Source: Yersinia rohdei ATCC 43380
GTDB taxonomy: Bacteria > Pseudomonadota > Gammaproteobacteria > Enterobacterales > Enterobacteriaceae
Assembly: GCF_000173775.1 (NCBI RefSeq)
Contig: NZ_ACCD01000001.1
Coordinates: 248,001 to 312,000, forward strand
Reading direction: 5' to 3'
DNA: 64,000 bases
Made by a program: the position numbers and the translations under genes. Under the pieces are notes generated by a model. It made no database searches and had not been told where the DNA came from. It saw only the letters and a program-made list of their open reading frames with translations. The stretch's first letter is position 1; each line of letters begins with the position of its first letter. Of this stretch, positions 8,530 to 18,660 are shown in pieces.

Positions 8530-9189
8530 ATGAATTTGCGAGTCATTGATACTGAAACTTGTGGCTTAGACGGCGGGATTGTCGAGATAGCGTCTGTGGA
8601 TGTGGTGGATGGGGTATTGAGTAACCCAATGAGTGACCTGGTTAGCCCAGACAGACCAATCAGTCTCGATGCCATGGTTATTCATCATATCACTGAGGAA
8701 ATGGTAGAAGGGATGCCAAGGATTGCCGTCGCGGTGAGAAAATACCAAGGCAGCCCTTATTATGTTGCCCATAATGCCCCCTTTGATCGAGGTGTATTGC
8801 CGGAGATGGGCGGCCAGTGGATTTGTACTCTTAAGCTGGCACGTATGCTGTATCCTGACATCAAGCACAGCAATCAATATCTGCGTTACGCATTGCGCCT
8901 GAATGTTTCCATTCCTGAGAACCTGTATCCGCATCGCGCTTTATATGATTGCTATGTCACTGCTGCGCTGTTGCAGCGCATTATGCAAGATTCTGGGTGG
9001 AATGCTGAGCAAATGGCAGAAATGACACAGCAGCCGCTGCTATTGCAGACATTTAAGTTCGGGAAATATCGCGGAAAAAATATTGAACAGATAGCCCGAC
9101 AAGATCCGGACTATCTGCGCTGGATGTTAGCCTCAATTTCTGACCTTACGCCAGATATGCGCCATACCCTGACTCATTACCTGGCGTGA
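8530..9189 (+). CDS. exoX: Exodeoxyribonuclease X
   Basis: 219 residues, DnaQ/DEDD 3'-5' exonuclease that degrades single-stranded and duplex DNA ends in mismatch and recombination repair. Exo I motif is DTETCGLDGGIVEIA (residues 7-21), Exo II is HNAPFDRGVLP, and Exo III is HRALYDCYVTAALL, whose His marks the DEDDh type. The tail FGKYRGKNIEQIARQD is the extra C-terminal element seen in ExoX. It is convergent with ptrB, ten bases away, as in E. coli. Confidence 0.93.
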   Translation: MNLRVIDTETCGLDGGIVEIASVDVVDGVLSNPMSDLVSPDRPISLDAMVIHHITEEMVEGMPRIAVAVRKYQGSPYYVAHNAPFDRGVLPEMGGQWICTLKLARMLYPDIKHSNQYLRYALRLNVSIPENLYPHRALYDCYVTAALLQRIMQDSGWNAEQMAEMTQQPLLLQTFKFGKYRGKNIEQIARQDPDYLRWMLASISDLTPDMRHTLTHYLA

Positions 9190-9198
9190 TATTTCAGA

Positions 9199-11253
9199 TC
9201 AAGCCAGAGCAAGAATAAATGCATATTCCAAAGCTATATCTTCATAAGCTTTAAACCGCCCGGATTTGCCACCATGCCCTGAATCCATGTCGGTATAAAG
9301 CAGCAATTGGTGGTCATCAGTCTTCATTTCACGTAATTTAGCGACCCATTTAGCCGGTTCCCAATATTGCACCTGAGAATCATGTAAGCCCGTGGTGACC
9401 AACATGTGCGGATAATCCTGGGCTTTAATCTGGTCATAAGGGCTATATTGCTTAATATAATCGTAATAGGCTTTATCATTTGGATTACCCCATTCATCAT
9501 ATTCGCCAGTGGTTAGCGGAATAGACTCATCCAACATAGTGGTGACCACATCAACAAAAGGCACTTGCGCCACAATACCTTTATATAATTCAGGGGCTTG
9601 GTTGATAACAGCGCCCATCAGCAAACCACCGGCACTGCCCCCCATCGCAAATACTCGGTTAGCATCACCATACTTCTTGGCCACCAGCGCTTTAGTGACA
9701 TCAATAAAATCGCTAAATGTATTTAACTTATTGAGCAATTTGCCGTCTTCATACCATTGCTGCCCCAGCTCACCGCCCCCCCGAATATGCGCCAGCGCGA
9801 AAACAAAACCACGGTCTAAAAGACTTAAACGGCTACCACTGAACGCAGGGTCCATGCTGCTACCATAAGAACCATAACCATAGACCAGCAGAGGGTTGTT
9901 ACCTGGCACAAAGTGCTCACGGTGATAAACCAAAGAAACTGGCACCTTGACCCCATCAGAGGCCGTGACCCAAATCCGTTCACTGCGATATTTTTCTGGT
10001 GTGAAGTTTTTCACTTCTTGTTGCTTGAGTAACTGGCGCGCCCCGGTGTCCATATTCAGCTCATACATGGAACTAGGCGTGGTCATGGAAGAATAGCCAT
10101 AACGCAACAGTTCGGTTTCTGGCTCAGGGTTATATGCCAGCCAGGTGACATAAGTTGGGTCATCAAAAGTAATAGATTTCTCTTCATTAGTGACCCAATG
10201 AATTTGTCGCAGCTGGGTTAGACCTTCGCTGCGCTCTTCCACGACCAGCCAATCACGGAATAAACTGAACCCTTCTAGCATCACTTCAGTTCTTGGTGCG
10301 ATTAATGATATCCACTGCGATTCATCAGCAAAATCACCTTGCGCGTTGCCCTCTTCAGCGATTTTATAGAGGCCGAAATTTTTGCCGTCTTTATTTGAAC
10401 GCAAATAGAAATGCTGTTTATAGTGATCTAAACCATATTCATGGTCTTTACGGCGAGGGGCGAACATCTGCGGTGCGGCGTCTGGCTGATCGGCATCCAA
10501 CAGTAGAATTTCAGATGTTGTGGTGCTGCTCAGGTGGATGACAATAAAGCGCTCAGATGTGGTTTTTTCCAAGCCGACGTAGAATGTATCGTCCGTTTCC
10601 TGATAAATCAGTTGGTCTGATTGCGGGTCTGTTCCGACCACATGACGATAAACTTGATAAGGCAATAAGGTTTTTTCATGTTTGCGTACGTAATATAGCG
10701 TTTTAGAATCATTGGCCCACTCAAAGCTCCCCGACGTATTGCCAATAACTTCCTCGTGCCAGGTATCACTTTGCAAATGCTTTACCCGAATATCATATTG
10801 GCGTCGTGATAAAAAATCTTCAGCAACAGCCAATAAATGGTTATCCGGGCTCACATCCAAACCACCCAAAGTATAAAACTCACTGTCTGCTGCCCGCTGA
10901 TTGCCATCTAGTAGCGTCTCCCAACTGCTATCCGCCCACACTGGCTGGCGCACGTAAATAGCATATTCATTACCCGGTTCAAAACGCGTTTGGTAACGAT
11001 AACCGTTGCGAGTATAGGGGACAGATTCTTCGCGGGGAGGAATGCGCGATACCATTTCCTGATACAAGGTCTCACGCAGCGGCTGTTGCGGTTTTAGCAC
11101 CGCCTCGGTGAACTCATTTTCAGCTTGTAAATAGTTCAGAACATCCGCATCGGTGCGCTCATCATCACGTAACCAATAATAGTCATCCGTGCGGGTATCA
11201 CCGTGAATCGTCATTGGATAAGGGCGTTTGTCTGCCTTTGGAGGTGTGGTCAT
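9199..11253 (-). CDS. ptrB: Oligopeptidase B (protease II)
   Basis: 684 residues, prolyl-oligopeptidase family S9A. It cleaves oligopeptides after Lys/Arg in the cytoplasm. An N-terminal seven-bladed propeller (about residues 70-400) covers the catalytic domain, which contains the nucleophile Ser in [11 protein letters not shown], Asp in [13 protein letters not shown] and His in DSGHGGKSG, close to E. coli 532/617/652. The start [14 protein letters not shown] matches the family. Complete and unremarkable. Confidence 0.94.
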   Translation of the reverse strand: MTTPPKADKRPYPMTIHGDTRTDDYYWLRDDERTDADVLNYLQAENEFTEAVLKPQQPLRETLYQEMVSRIPPREESVPYTRNGYRYQTRFEPGNEYAIYVRQPVWADSSWETLLDGNQRAADSEFYTLGGLDVSPDNHLLAVAEDFLSRRQYDIRVKHLQSDTWHEEVIGNTSGSFEWANDSKTLYYVRKHEKTLLPYQVYRHVVGTDPQSDQLIYQETDDTFYVGLEKTTSERFIVIHLSSTTTSEILLLDADQPDAAPQMFAPRRKDHEYGLDHYKQHFYLRSNKDGKNFGLYKIAEEGNAQGDFADESQWISLIAPRTEVMLEGFSLFRDWLVVEERSEGLTQLRQIHWVTNEEKSITFDDPTYVTWLAYNPEPETELLRYGYSSMTTPSSMYELNMDTGARQLLKQQEVKNFTPEKYRSERIWVTASDGVKVPVSLVYHREHFVPGNNPLLVYGYGSYGSSMDPAFSGSRLSLLDRGFVFALAHIRGGGELGQQWYEDGKLLNKLNTFSDFIDVTKALVAKKYGDANRVFAMGGSAGGLLMGAVINQAPELYKGIVAQVPFVDVVTTMLDESIPLTTGEYDEWGNPNDKAYYDYIKQYSPYDQIKAQDYPHMLVTTGLHDSQVQYWEPAKWVAKLREMKTDDHQLLLYTDMDSGHGGKSGRFKAYEDIALEYAFILALA

Positions 11254-11477
11254 TAGTTAAGTTATCCATCTGTGTTCGTTACCACGAGAGTGACACGATT
11301 ATCTGCTGATGCCAAGCATCCACAGATGCTTAAAACTTAATAAAAGAGGGCTAAATAAATGATAAATAAGATGTTAAAAGCGTGTCAGGCAGCATATTGA
11401 ATGGAGGAAATATAGACAGGCGCAGAACAATGCGCTCCGACACCTGTTTAGCAAAAATACATTTTACTCAGTCGCGG

Positions 11478-11837
11478 TTATTGAGGGCCATTATAGGTAA
11501 TAGAACCCGCCTTGCAGTCGAGTACCACCTGATAAGTTTTATCGCCCTTATTGCCGCGGGCGGTCAATGGCACCTGCCAGACATCATCCTTGCCTGTAAT
11601 ATCTACCGCGCTAATCCAAACTACCGGGCTATCCGTTCCCAGTTGTTTTTTATCCGCTTCCCAACGCGTTATCCGATTTTGCAAAAAATCCCGTTTAACT
11701 TGCGTTGCAACCTGAGATTGATTTAAACCGGTACAAGCAGGTATTTTTGCTACCCGTGGCTCTTGGGCCTGTACACTCTGGCTTATTCCTGCCAGTGCAG
11801 TGAGCAATATCAAACCGAGTTCTGTCTTTCTCATCAT
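11478..11837 (-). CDS. yebF: YebF family secreted protein
   Basis: 119 residues with a signal peptide ending around SVQAQ (24). The mature domain has two conserved cysteines (IPACTGLN and LDCKAGS), a disulfide pair in E. coli YebF. The core VKRDFLQNRITRWEADK and WQVPLTARGNKGDKTYQV is clearly YebF. In E. coli it crosses both membranes and leaves through porins, and its fold resembles colicin M immunity protein. Location between ptrB and yebG agrees with the enteric order. Confidence 0.9.
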   Translation of the reverse strand: MMRKTELGLILLTALAGISQSVQAQEPRVAKIPACTGLNQSQVATQVKRDFLQNRITRWEADKKQLGTDSPVVWISAVDITGKDDVWQVPLTARGNKGDKTYQVVLDCKAGSITYNGPQ

Positions 11838-11942
11838 TCCTCCAGATATTATTATTTCTATCCTATGGCTGGAACAATGATTGAAAAGAGGGTTACAGAG
11901 TTAATACGGCTTAATTAACTCGACGATGCTAACTCAGCTAAG

Positions 11943-12251
11943 TTAACACCGCGTAAATTCAATCACATAAAACTGTTCCTGACCCGGATAGATATCCTTA
12001 ATGACTTTTTTCAGCTCATCCAACGGCATATTTTCTTGCTCTGCATGGCGGTCAGACAGGGCATCCAATGTAACCGGAGTGACGGACTTGACCACTATGT
12101 GGCAGAAGAATACGCCGTCTTCATTACGGCATACACGCAGGGTTTCACCTGGGTGGAAATCAGATTCACTGCTATCGCGGATAGTGATTGTTTTACGATC
12201 CGCCAGGATATCTGCCTCAAACCGGCGAAAAAAGGTGATTTCACGATTCAT
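11943..12251 (-). CDS. yqfB: ASCH domain N4-acetylcytidine amidohydrolase (YqfB-like)
   Basis: ATG 12251 gives 102 residues, matching YqfB. The longer frame from 12281 ([10 protein letters not shown]) is also possible. ASCH domain features are [21 protein letters not shown], with the Lys/Thr pair used in amide hydrolysis in E. coli YqfB, and [17 protein letters not shown]. The enzyme removes acetate from N4-acetylcytidine. In E. coli yqfB lies elsewhere, so the placement between yebF and yebG is Yersinia-type. Confidence 0.85.
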   Translation of the reverse strand: MNREITFFRRFEADILADRKTITIRDSSESDFHPGETLRVCRNEDGVFFCHIVVKSVTPVTLDALSDRHAEQENMPLDELKKVIKDIYPGQEQFYVIEFTRC

Positions 12252-12290
12252 TTTAGATCCCTTTTTCATTTTCTGCCGCAAGCTGACAGA

Positions 12291-12611
12291 TTAAGCCGCT
12301 TGATTTTCTTCAGGTTTGGATTTTTTCTCTGCTACATTTTTTTCAGCGGTTAGTTTCAGCGCTGGATCAGCCGGCGTGCTCGGGCTGGCACCGCGCAGAA
12401 TTTGCCCCAATGCATCTTTATGCTCGGCAAGGAAGAAACTCAATGCCTCGCGTTGTTCTTCTTCAAGAGTTAACGGTGCTTGTGACAACCATTCAGACAA
12501 ATTATCAGCCAAATCAAGCATTTTATCGTAGGCATCGGCTTCTTTTTTGGTTGTGAAAGTCATTTTTTCCTCACCCTGTCTTACCACGACGAATTTTATT
12601 TCAACGGCCAT
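12291..12611 (-). CDS. yebG: DNA-damage inducible protein YebG
   Basis: 106 residues. The N-terminal two thirds (MAVEIKFVVVRQGEEKMTF, KKEADAYDKMLDLADNLSEWL) is the YebG family; the tail is acidic/Ala/Lys-rich and longer than in E. coli (96). Function is unknown, but it is SOS-induced. A perfect CTGT-N8-ACAG LexA box lies just upstream. The next gene, yqfB, starts about 40 bases after the stop and may be in the same transcript. Confidence 0.92.
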   Translation of the reverse strand: MAVEIKFVVVRQGEEKMTFTTKKEADAYDKMLDLADNLSEWLSQAPLTLEEEQREALSFFLAEHKDALGQILRGASPSTPADPALKLTAEKNVAEKKSKPEENQAA

Positions 12612-12638
12612 TGGTACACGTCCTTTTCACTTACAGAT

Positions 12639-12658
12639 TACTGTACATAAACACAGTA
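12639..12658 (-). promoter_or_regulatory. LexA (SOS) box of yebG
   Basis: TACTGTACATAAACACAGTA contains CTGT-N8-ACAG with flanking TA on both sides, matching the LexA consensus. It lies about 30 bases before the yebG start, overlapping the expected promoter. Confidence 0.9.
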
Positions 12659-12704
12659 TAATGTAATTTATTGGGACGATGCAACCGCCATCGTCCCGTG
12701 GTGA

Positions 12705-14087
12705 TTATTTTAATAATCGGGCTTTGCAGTTTTTGCCTTTGATTTTACCCTGCTGTAGCTGAGCAAGAGCACGTTTGGCGCAAGACTTGCGGATAGCAAC
12801 ATAGGCATGCACTGGGAACATGTCGATTTTACCCACATCCGCGGCAGTCAGGCCGGCATCCCCGGTTAATGCGCCCAGAATATCCCCAGGGCGAATTTTG
12901 GCTTTGCGCCCACCATCAATGCATAGCGTCACCATATCGGGTTCCAGCATGGTGTTCGCACTGCGGCTGACTTGATCTGCTGGCGTCCATTTCAGTTTCA
13001 TTTGCAGATAATCTTCAATGGCATGTGCGCGTGTCATTTCTTGTGGGGTACACAAACTCACTGCCAGCCCGCTCATCCCTGCCCGCCCGGTACGGCCAAT
13101 GCGGTGCACGTGAATTTCGGGGTCAAACGCCAGTTCAAAGTTGACCACCAGCGCCAGATCTTTGATATCCAGACCACGAGCTGCAACATCCGTGGCCACC
13201 AATACCCGGCAACTGCGGTTAGAAAAACGCACCAGCACTTGATCGCGATCGCGTTGCTCTAAATCACCGTGCAAAGCCAACACACTGATACCGCGTGACT
13301 CCAAGGCTTCATACACATTTTGGCAATCTTTCTTGGTGTTGCAGAACACCACACAAGATTCGGGCTGATAGTGGCTAAGGACAGAAATCAGCAGCGGCAA
13401 CCGTTTTTCACGGGTGGTTTCGAAAAACACTTGCTCAATTGCAGGTGCTTCATCACCATCATCAACCTCAACATTGACTGGCTGGCGCTGAACTCGCGCA
13501 CTGATTTGCTCAATCCCTTGCGGATAAGTGGCAGAGAATAACAAGGTCTGGCGCTGTGGCGGGGTATAAGAAATAACGTCGTCAATGGCGTCGGCAAAAC
13601 CCATATCCAGCATGCGGTCGGCTTCATCCAACACCAGAATTTTGAGGTCATCAAGTATCAGCGTTTTTTTGCGTAAATGTTCCTGAATTCGCCCTGGAGT
13701 TCCCACCACAATATGCGGCGCATGCACCAGAGAATCCAGTTGATGGCCCATAGGTTGGCCGCCACACAGAGTCAGAATTTTAATGTTTTGAGTGAAACGG
13801 GCCAGGCGGCGCAACTCTTTGCTAACCTGATCAGCCAGTTCGCGAGTGGGGCATAAGACCAGGGCCTGAGTAACAAACTCGCCCACGGCAATTTTATCCA
13901 GCACACCAATACCAAATGCTGCAGTTTTGCCACTGCCGGTTTTGGCTTTTGCCCGGACATCCTGCCCATTGAGGATTGCCGGTAATGCGGCGGCCTGTAC
14001 CGGAGTCATTTCGGTATAGCCAAGTTCATTAAGATTGGACAGTTGCTCAGCAGGCAGTGTCAGGGAAGAAAAGGACGTTGTGCTCAC
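12705..14087 (-). CDS. dbpA: ATP-dependent RNA helicase DbpA
   Basis: I use GTG 14087 (MSTTSFSSLTLP), giving 460 residues against 457 in E. coli; the frame back to 14219 is not part of the family. DEAD-box motifs are Q (GYTEMTPVQ), I (AKTGSGKT), II (VLDEADRMLD), III (SAT), and VI (HRIGRTGR). The C-terminal domain (about 380-460) is the DbpA RNA-binding domain that recognises hairpin 92 of 23S rRNA and directs late 50S assembly. Monocistronic, divergent from purT. Confidence 0.94.
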   Translation of the reverse strand: MSTTSFSSLTLPAEQLSNLNELGYTEMTPVQAAALPAILNGQDVRAKAKTGSGKTAAFGIGVLDKIAVGEFVTQALVLCPTRELADQVSKELRRLARFTQNIKILTLCGGQPMGHQLDSLVHAPHIVVGTPGRIQEHLRKKTLILDDLKILVLDEADRMLDMGFADAIDDVISYTPPQRQTLLFSATYPQGIEQISARVQRQPVNVEVDDGDEAPAIEQVFFETTREKRLPLLISVLSHYQPESCVVFCNTKKDCQNVYEALESRGISVLALHGDLEQRDRDQVLVRFSNRSCRVLVATDVAARGLDIKDLALVVNFELAFDPEIHVHRIGRTGRAGMSGLAVSLCTPQEMTRAHAIEDYLQMKLKWTPADQVSRSANTMLEPDMVTLCIDGGRKAKIRPGDILGALTGDAGLTAADVGKIDMFPVHAYVAIRKSCAKRALAQLQQGKIKGKNCKARLLK

Positions 14088-14314
14088 GGCAGTAACTCTT
14101 ATATAACTGAATGGAATGGCAGCGATGCCCTGAAGGCAAACGCAAGATTTTGGCGCGATAATACCAGAGTTAGGGCCATTGCCGGAAATATACTGCAAAA
14201 AACCGCGCAAAAAACCCACGTTATAGAGCGGTTACCCTTTTCGTCTCAAATTACCCAAGATAAACATCAAAAAATTCACTCACTAATGAGCTCATTTGCC
14301 ACAATTACTTAGCT

Positions 14315-14330
14315 ACGCAATCGTTTTCGT
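14315..14330 (+). promoter_or_regulatory. PurR operator upstream of purT
   Basis: ACGCAATCGTTTTCGT matches the PurR consensus ACGCAAACGTTTTCGT at 15 of 16 positions. It lies about 87 bases before the purT start, near the probable promoter. Confidence 0.85.
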
Positions 14331-14416
14331 TGCTATTTTACCTTATACTAGCGCCCGTAAAATCTGTCTCGCGTCAAATGAATGTGTCCCTTTCCCACTG
14401 ATGTAGGTACCTAATT

Positions 14417-15598
14417 ATGCTGACTATTGGAACCGCCCTGCGCCCAAATGCCACTCGTGTCATGTTGCTTGGCTCTGGAGAGCTGGGCAAAGAAGTGGCT
14501 ATTGAATGCCAGAGGCTGGGGCTGGAAGTGATCGCAGTTGATCGCTATGCCGATGCACCCGCGATGCATGTCGCCCATCGTAGCCATGTGATTAATATGC
14601 TGGATGGTGCGGCGCTGAAGCAGTTAGTCGAACAGGAAAAACCGCACTATATCGTGCCGGAAATTGAAGCTATCGCCACCGATATGCTGGTTGAATTGGA
14701 AAAAATGGGCCAGCGGGTTGTGCCTTGCGCCGAAGCCACCCGCCTGACGATGAACCGCGAAGGTATTCGCCGTCTGGCGGCAGAAACCTTGCAATTACCG
14801 ACGTCCAGTTACCAGTTTGCCGATACTGAAAGTGCATTTCGTCAGGCGGTCAGTGAGATAGGTTATCCCTGTATTGTGAAGCCGGTTATGAGTTCTTCCG
14901 GCAAAGGCCAGAGTTTGATCCGCACGGAAGATCAACTGCAAACTGCATGGGATTATGCCCAACAAGGGGGGCGTGCAGGCGGCGGCAGAGTGATTGTCGA
15001 AGGGCTGGTGCACTTTGACTTTGAAATTACCCTGCTGACCATCAGTGCCGTCGATGGCATTCATTTCTGTGCACCTATTGGTCATCGTCAAGAAGACGGC
15101 GATTATCGTGAGTCCTGGCAGCCGCAGGCGATGAGCGACACGGCCTTAGCGCGCGCCAAAGCTATTGCATCACAAGTGGTGACCGCCTTGGGTGGCTATG
15201 GGTTATTTGGTGTGGAATTGTTTGTTTGTGGTGACGAGGTTATTTTCAGTGAAGTGTCTCCACGCCCACATGATACTGGCATGGTGACTTTAATTTCGCA
15301 GAATATGTCTGAGTTTGCCTTGCATGTACGGGCATTTTTGGGGCTGCCGATCGGCACTATTCGTCAGTATGGCGCGGCCGCCTCTGCGGTTATTTTACCT
15401 GAATTAACCAGCCAGAATATTATTTACCACGGGCTGGAAACTGCCTTGGTCGGTGATACGCAAATTCGCCTATTTGGTAAACCGGAAATTGCCGGGAAAC
15501 GGCGATTAGGTGTGGCGCTGGCCGTGGCGGATGACATTGAGACCGCCATTGACGTAGCCATACGGGCGGCGGGCGCAGTGGTGGTGAGTGGTCAGTAA
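14417..15598 (+). CDS. purT: Formate-dependent GAR transformylase 2
   Basis: 393 residues (E. coli 392), ATP-grasp enzyme that makes formyl-GAR from formate, ATP and GAR in purine synthesis. N-terminal [19 protein letters not shown], central ATP-grasp loop [12 protein letters not shown] (about 155-166) and metal ligands in [25 protein letters not shown] are all present. The PurR box upstream indicates purine repression, as in E. coli. A GC-rich hairpin follows. Confidence 0.96.
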   Translation: MLTIGTALRPNATRVMLLGSGELGKEVAIECQRLGLEVIAVDRYADAPAMHVAHRSHVINMLDGAALKQLVEQEKPHYIVPEIEAIATDMLVELEKMGQRVVPCAEATRLTMNREGIRRLAAETLQLPTSSYQFADTESAFRQAVSEIGYPCIVKPVMSSSGKGQSLIRTEDQLQTAWDYAQQGGRAGGGRVIVEGLVHFDFEITLLTISAVDGIHFCAPIGHRQEDGDYRESWQPQAMSDTALARAKAIASQVVTALGGYGLFGVELFVCGDEVIFSEVSPRPHDTGMVTLISQNMSEFALHVRAFLGLPIGTIRQYGAAASAVILPELTSQNIIYHGLETALVGDTQIRLFGKPEIAGKRRLGVALAVADDIETAIDVAIRAAGAVVVSGQ

Positions 15599-15605
15599 TC
15601 CCTGA

Positions 15606-15638
15606 TAAATAAACCCGCCAGCTTCGGCGGGTTTAACC
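15606..15638 (+). terminator. Terminator hairpin after purT
   Basis: TAAACCCGCC-AGCTTC-GGCGGGTTTA: strong nearly symmetrical stem between convergent purT and yoaH, probably bidirectional. Confidence 0.7.
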
Positions 15639-15663
15639 ACATTAAAGAGCAGTAACTTGGGGC

Positions 15664-15921
15664 TTAGCCCTCGTAATGGTCTTCTATTTCGTCTGCATCT
15701 TTCTCATTATCACGACGATAATCAGAATCAGCATGGTCATCAAAGTCAGAATCTTCAAAGATAGGCATGGCTTGTGGATCATTTTGGTGCCGCTCGCGAA
15801 TTTCCGCTGCCACCAAGGCAATCGCCTCGCCGCTGCTCATTCCTTCCGACATGAATTTGTGAATACGTTCGACAGCCTCTTGCTGTTCCTCATGAGAAAG
15901 TGAAGGCATACCCGCTAACAT
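15664..15921 (-). CDS. yoaH: UPF0181 protein YoaH
   Basis: 85 residues from ATG 15921. [20 protein letters not shown] aligns with E. coli YoaH (MFAGLPSLTHEQQQ), and the conserved core [16 protein letters not shown] is present. The acidic Asp/Glu C-terminus is longer than in E. coli (59 residues). It is divergent from pabB, the same arrangement as E. coli. Function unknown. Confidence 0.88.
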   Translation of the reverse strand: MLAGMPSLSHEEQQEAVERIHKFMSEGMSSGEAIALVAAEIRERHQNDPQAMPIFEDSDFDDHADSDYRRDNEKDADEIEDHYEG

Positions 15922-16105
15922 TGATTTATCTCCTGCATATAATTGATTCAGTATACCTGTTTATTCTGATCTCCGGTGAATTCACTGCTCAAATGCTACT
16001 GACGCCAAATACTGTGATAATTTATGCTAATCTTCCGCACCACCCATTGCGGACATGCAATGACGCCGCCTAATATAGCTTGTCGAAAGAAAAGAATAGT
16101 GACCC

Positions 16106-17473
16106 ATGAGTGTGAAATCCCTGACCTTCAAAACATTACCTTATCAGCCTGACGCCCTGCTTTTGCAATTTGCCCCCCTCGCCCATCAAGCTTGGGCCAT
16201 GCTGCTGCACTCTGGGTTTGCTGAACATGAGCATAATCGTTTTGATATTCTGGTGGCTGACCCGCGAGTCACACTCACCACGCGTGGTGCGCAAACCGAG
16301 ATTATCAGTGTTCAACAGCGGATAACCTCCCGCCAAAATCCTTTCTCTTTATTACAGCAGCAGTTAGATAAATTCTCACCCGCCTTAACGCCCCACCCCG
16401 ATCTGCCGTTTTTGGGCGGTGCCTTGGGGCTATTGGGTTATGATTTGGGCCGTCGGGTTGAAGTGTTACCTGAATTAGCCGAGCAAGATATCGCGCTGCC
16501 GGACATGGCAATAGGTTTGTATGATTGGGCATTAATAGCCGACCACCATTTGCAGAAACTGACACTGGTGTGCCAGGGGGATGCCGAGCAACGCCTTATT
16601 TGGTTACAGCAGCAGAAAAATACCGCCGCCCCCCAGCCCTTCAAGTTGACCAGCCGGTGGCAGGCTAATATGTCGCGTGAACAATATGGCGAAAAATTTC
16701 GTCAAATTCAGGACTATTTGCACAGTGGCGACTGCTATCAAATTAATTTGGCCCAAAGATTTAGTGCAGAATATCAAGGGGATGAATGGCAAGCATTCCT
16801 CTCTTTGAGCCGCAGTAATAGAGCGCCGTTTTCAGCTTTTATTCGCTTAGAACAAAACACGGTTTTATCTGTGTCGCCAGAGCGCTTTTTATGGTTGGAA
16901 AACCACCAAATCCAGACCCGCCCAATCAAAGGCACTTTGCCGCGCTTAGACGACCCAGAACAAGACCGTTTACAGGCGGTGCGCCTGGCCAATTCCACCA
17001 AAGACCGCGCTGAAAACCTGATGATAGTTGATCTGCTGCGCAATGATATTGGCCGCGTGGCACAACCCGGCACGGTGCGGGTGCCAGAGCTATTTGTCGT
17101 CGAACCTTTCCCGGCGGTACATCACTTGGTCAGTACCATTACCGCGACATTACCGGCAGAAACACCACCAACCGACCTGCTGCGGGCCTGTTTCCCAGGG
17201 GGGTCAATAACCGGCGCACCAAAAATTCGGGCGATGGAAATTATCGAGCAATTGGAGCCACAACGCCGCAATGCCTATTGCGGTAACATTGGCTATATTA
17301 GTTGCTGCGGCACTATGGATACCAATATCACCATTCGCACGCTACTCACCGAAAACGGCAAAATCTATTGCTCCGCTGGCGGGGGAATTGTCGCAGACAG
17401 TCAAGAACAGGCTGAATATCAGGAAACATTCGATAAAATCGCCCGCATATTACCGCAATTGGAAAATCCTTAA
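16106..17473 (+). CDS. pabB: Aminodeoxychorismate synthase component I
   Basis: 455 residues (E. coli 453). It converts chorismate and ammonia (from PabA) to 4-amino-4-deoxychorismate for p-aminobenzoate and folate. Chorismate-binding motifs are QINLAQRFSA, PERFL, TRPIKGTLPR with the catalytic Lys, STKDRAENLMIVDLLRNDIG, GSITGAPKIRAMEII and YCGNIGY. nudL starts 18 bases after its stop, so the two are probably co-transcribed, as in E. coli. Confidence 0.95.
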   Translation: MSVKSLTFKTLPYQPDALLLQFAPLAHQAWAMLLHSGFAEHEHNRFDILVADPRVTLTTRGAQTEIISVQQRITSRQNPFSLLQQQLDKFSPALTPHPDLPFLGGALGLLGYDLGRRVEVLPELAEQDIALPDMAIGLYDWALIADHHLQKLTLVCQGDAEQRLIWLQQQKNTAAPQPFKLTSRWQANMSREQYGEKFRQIQDYLHSGDCYQINLAQRFSAEYQGDEWQAFLSLSRSNRAPFSAFIRLEQNTVLSVSPERFLWLENHQIQTRPIKGTLPRLDDPEQDRLQAVRLANSTKDRAENLMIVDLLRNDIGRVAQPGTVRVPELFVVEPFPAVHHLVSTITATLPAETPPTDLLRACFPGGSITGAPKIRAMEIIEQLEPQRRNAYCGNIGYISCCGTMDTNITIRTLLTENGKIYCSAGGGIVADSQEQAEYQETFDKIARILPQLENP

Positions 17474-17491
17474 TGACTGAGTGGCCATGCT

Positions 17492-18085
17492 ATGAGTGAC
17501 TTGACGGCACATAAATCTCTTTGCGGGCAAACTTTGTCTGAATTTATTAGCAGATTCCAGTTGCAGCAGCCACAACCGGGGAGTTACTCGACCAATAACC
17601 ACCATGCAGCGGTATTAATCCCCATCATTTGCCGGCCAGAACCCACATTACTTCTGACCCGGCGCTCGGATAATTTACGCAAGCATGCCGGCCAAGTGGC
17701 CTTCCCCGGCGGCAAAGCCGATCCCCAAGATTGCTCGCTAATTGAGACTGCGCTGCGAGAAGCACAAGAAGAAGTCGCCATCCCCGCCTCGGCGGTACAG
17801 GTATTAGGGCAATTGGCACCACTGGATAGCTCTAGTGGGTTTCAGGTCACGCCAATCGTGGGCTTAGTTCCTGATAATATTGTCTTTCATGCTAATGAAG
17901 ATGAAGTTGCTGACTGGTTTGAAATCCCCCTGCGCGAGGCGCTAAGCTTGTCACGCTACTATTCGCTGGATATCCATCGAGGAGGAATCAATCATCGAAT
18001 CTATCTTTCATGGTATGAAAGCCAATTTATCTGGGGTCTGACCGCAGCGATTATTCGCCGCCTGGCGCAACAGGTCAGTATTTAG
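17492..18085 (+). CDS. nudL: Nudix hydrolase NudL (CoA pyrophosphatase type)
   Basis: 197 residues. The Nudix box GGKADPQDCSLIETALREAQEEVAI (about residues 68-92) is complete, with REAQEE metal ligands, and it is preceded by LLTRRSDNLRKHAGQVAFPGG, the NuCoA motif region. Family members hydrolyse CoA to 4'-phosphopantetheine and 3',5'-ADP. It lies between pabB and sdaA, as in E. coli (yeaB). Confidence 0.92.
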   Translation: MSDLTAHKSLCGQTLSEFISRFQLQQPQPGSYSTNNHHAAVLIPIICRPEPTLLLTRRSDNLRKHAGQVAFPGGKADPQDCSLIETALREAQEEVAIPASAVQVLGQLAPLDSSSGFQVTPIVGLVPDNIVFHANEDEVADWFEIPLREALSLSRYYSLDIHRGGINHRIYLSWYESQFIWGLTAAIIRRLAQQVSI

Positions 18086-18660
18086 CACTAAGGCCACACA
18101 GCAAATATGGTTAATGAGTGACCAAGGTCACAGCATGGTCGCTAAAAAATCCGAATTACAGAATAAAGCGATCCCTATCACCTCATTATCTCGATTTTTA
18201 CTCTATTTTCTCTGCACATCCATTTTAAAAAAACTGTAAACTGGCCTGTCAGCGTTATGAAATATCTGTAAAATATCGTTCATCACTATAAACCACTATA
18301 AAACTAGGGTTAAGGCCTGATAGTGATAGCGATACAGACCCAATAGATTTTGAGTTACAGCAATGCAGTAACTGAATCAATCCAAACGTTGAGATAACTC
18401 AATGAGTTGGTTGCGAAATGGCAACCAACAACCCTGCATCTTTATAGATAAAGGGCATAAATTAGTAGCGATATATCACTGTTGCGGCATCAAATTGAGA
18501 CCGCCAACACCAGTAGACCCAAATTAACAGGGGCTGTGGTAGCAAGGCTTTATCTAAGTAGCCTACTGCTGCCCACAGAAACCCTATACTTAATACAAAT
18601 ATTCTCAGCCAGATACATACGGGTCAGGAATAACAAAAGGCGTTGTTAAGGAGTTTTAGC
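18086..18660 (+). promoter_or_regulatory. Long structured leader region of sdaA
   Basis: 575 bases without a supported gene. A CRP-like palindrome AGTGACCAAGGTCACA lies at 18117-18132, one mismatch from TGTGA-N6-TCACA. A perfect 9-bp hairpin GTTGGTTGC/GCAACCAAC lies at 18406-18429 inside the presumed leader. A 34-codon ORF from ATG 18134 with AAGGT upstream (hydrophobic centre FLLYFLCTSI) is possible but unproven. Whether the promoter is near 18200 or close to sdaA cannot be decided here. Confidence 0.4.

Noticed and set aside
8566-8934. 122-codon minus-strand frame inside exoX
   Set aside because: Antisense shadow of exoX, whose exonuclease motifs are unambiguous.
11382-11726. 114-codon plus-strand frame opposite yebF
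   Set aside because: Shadow of yebF, composition not protein-like.
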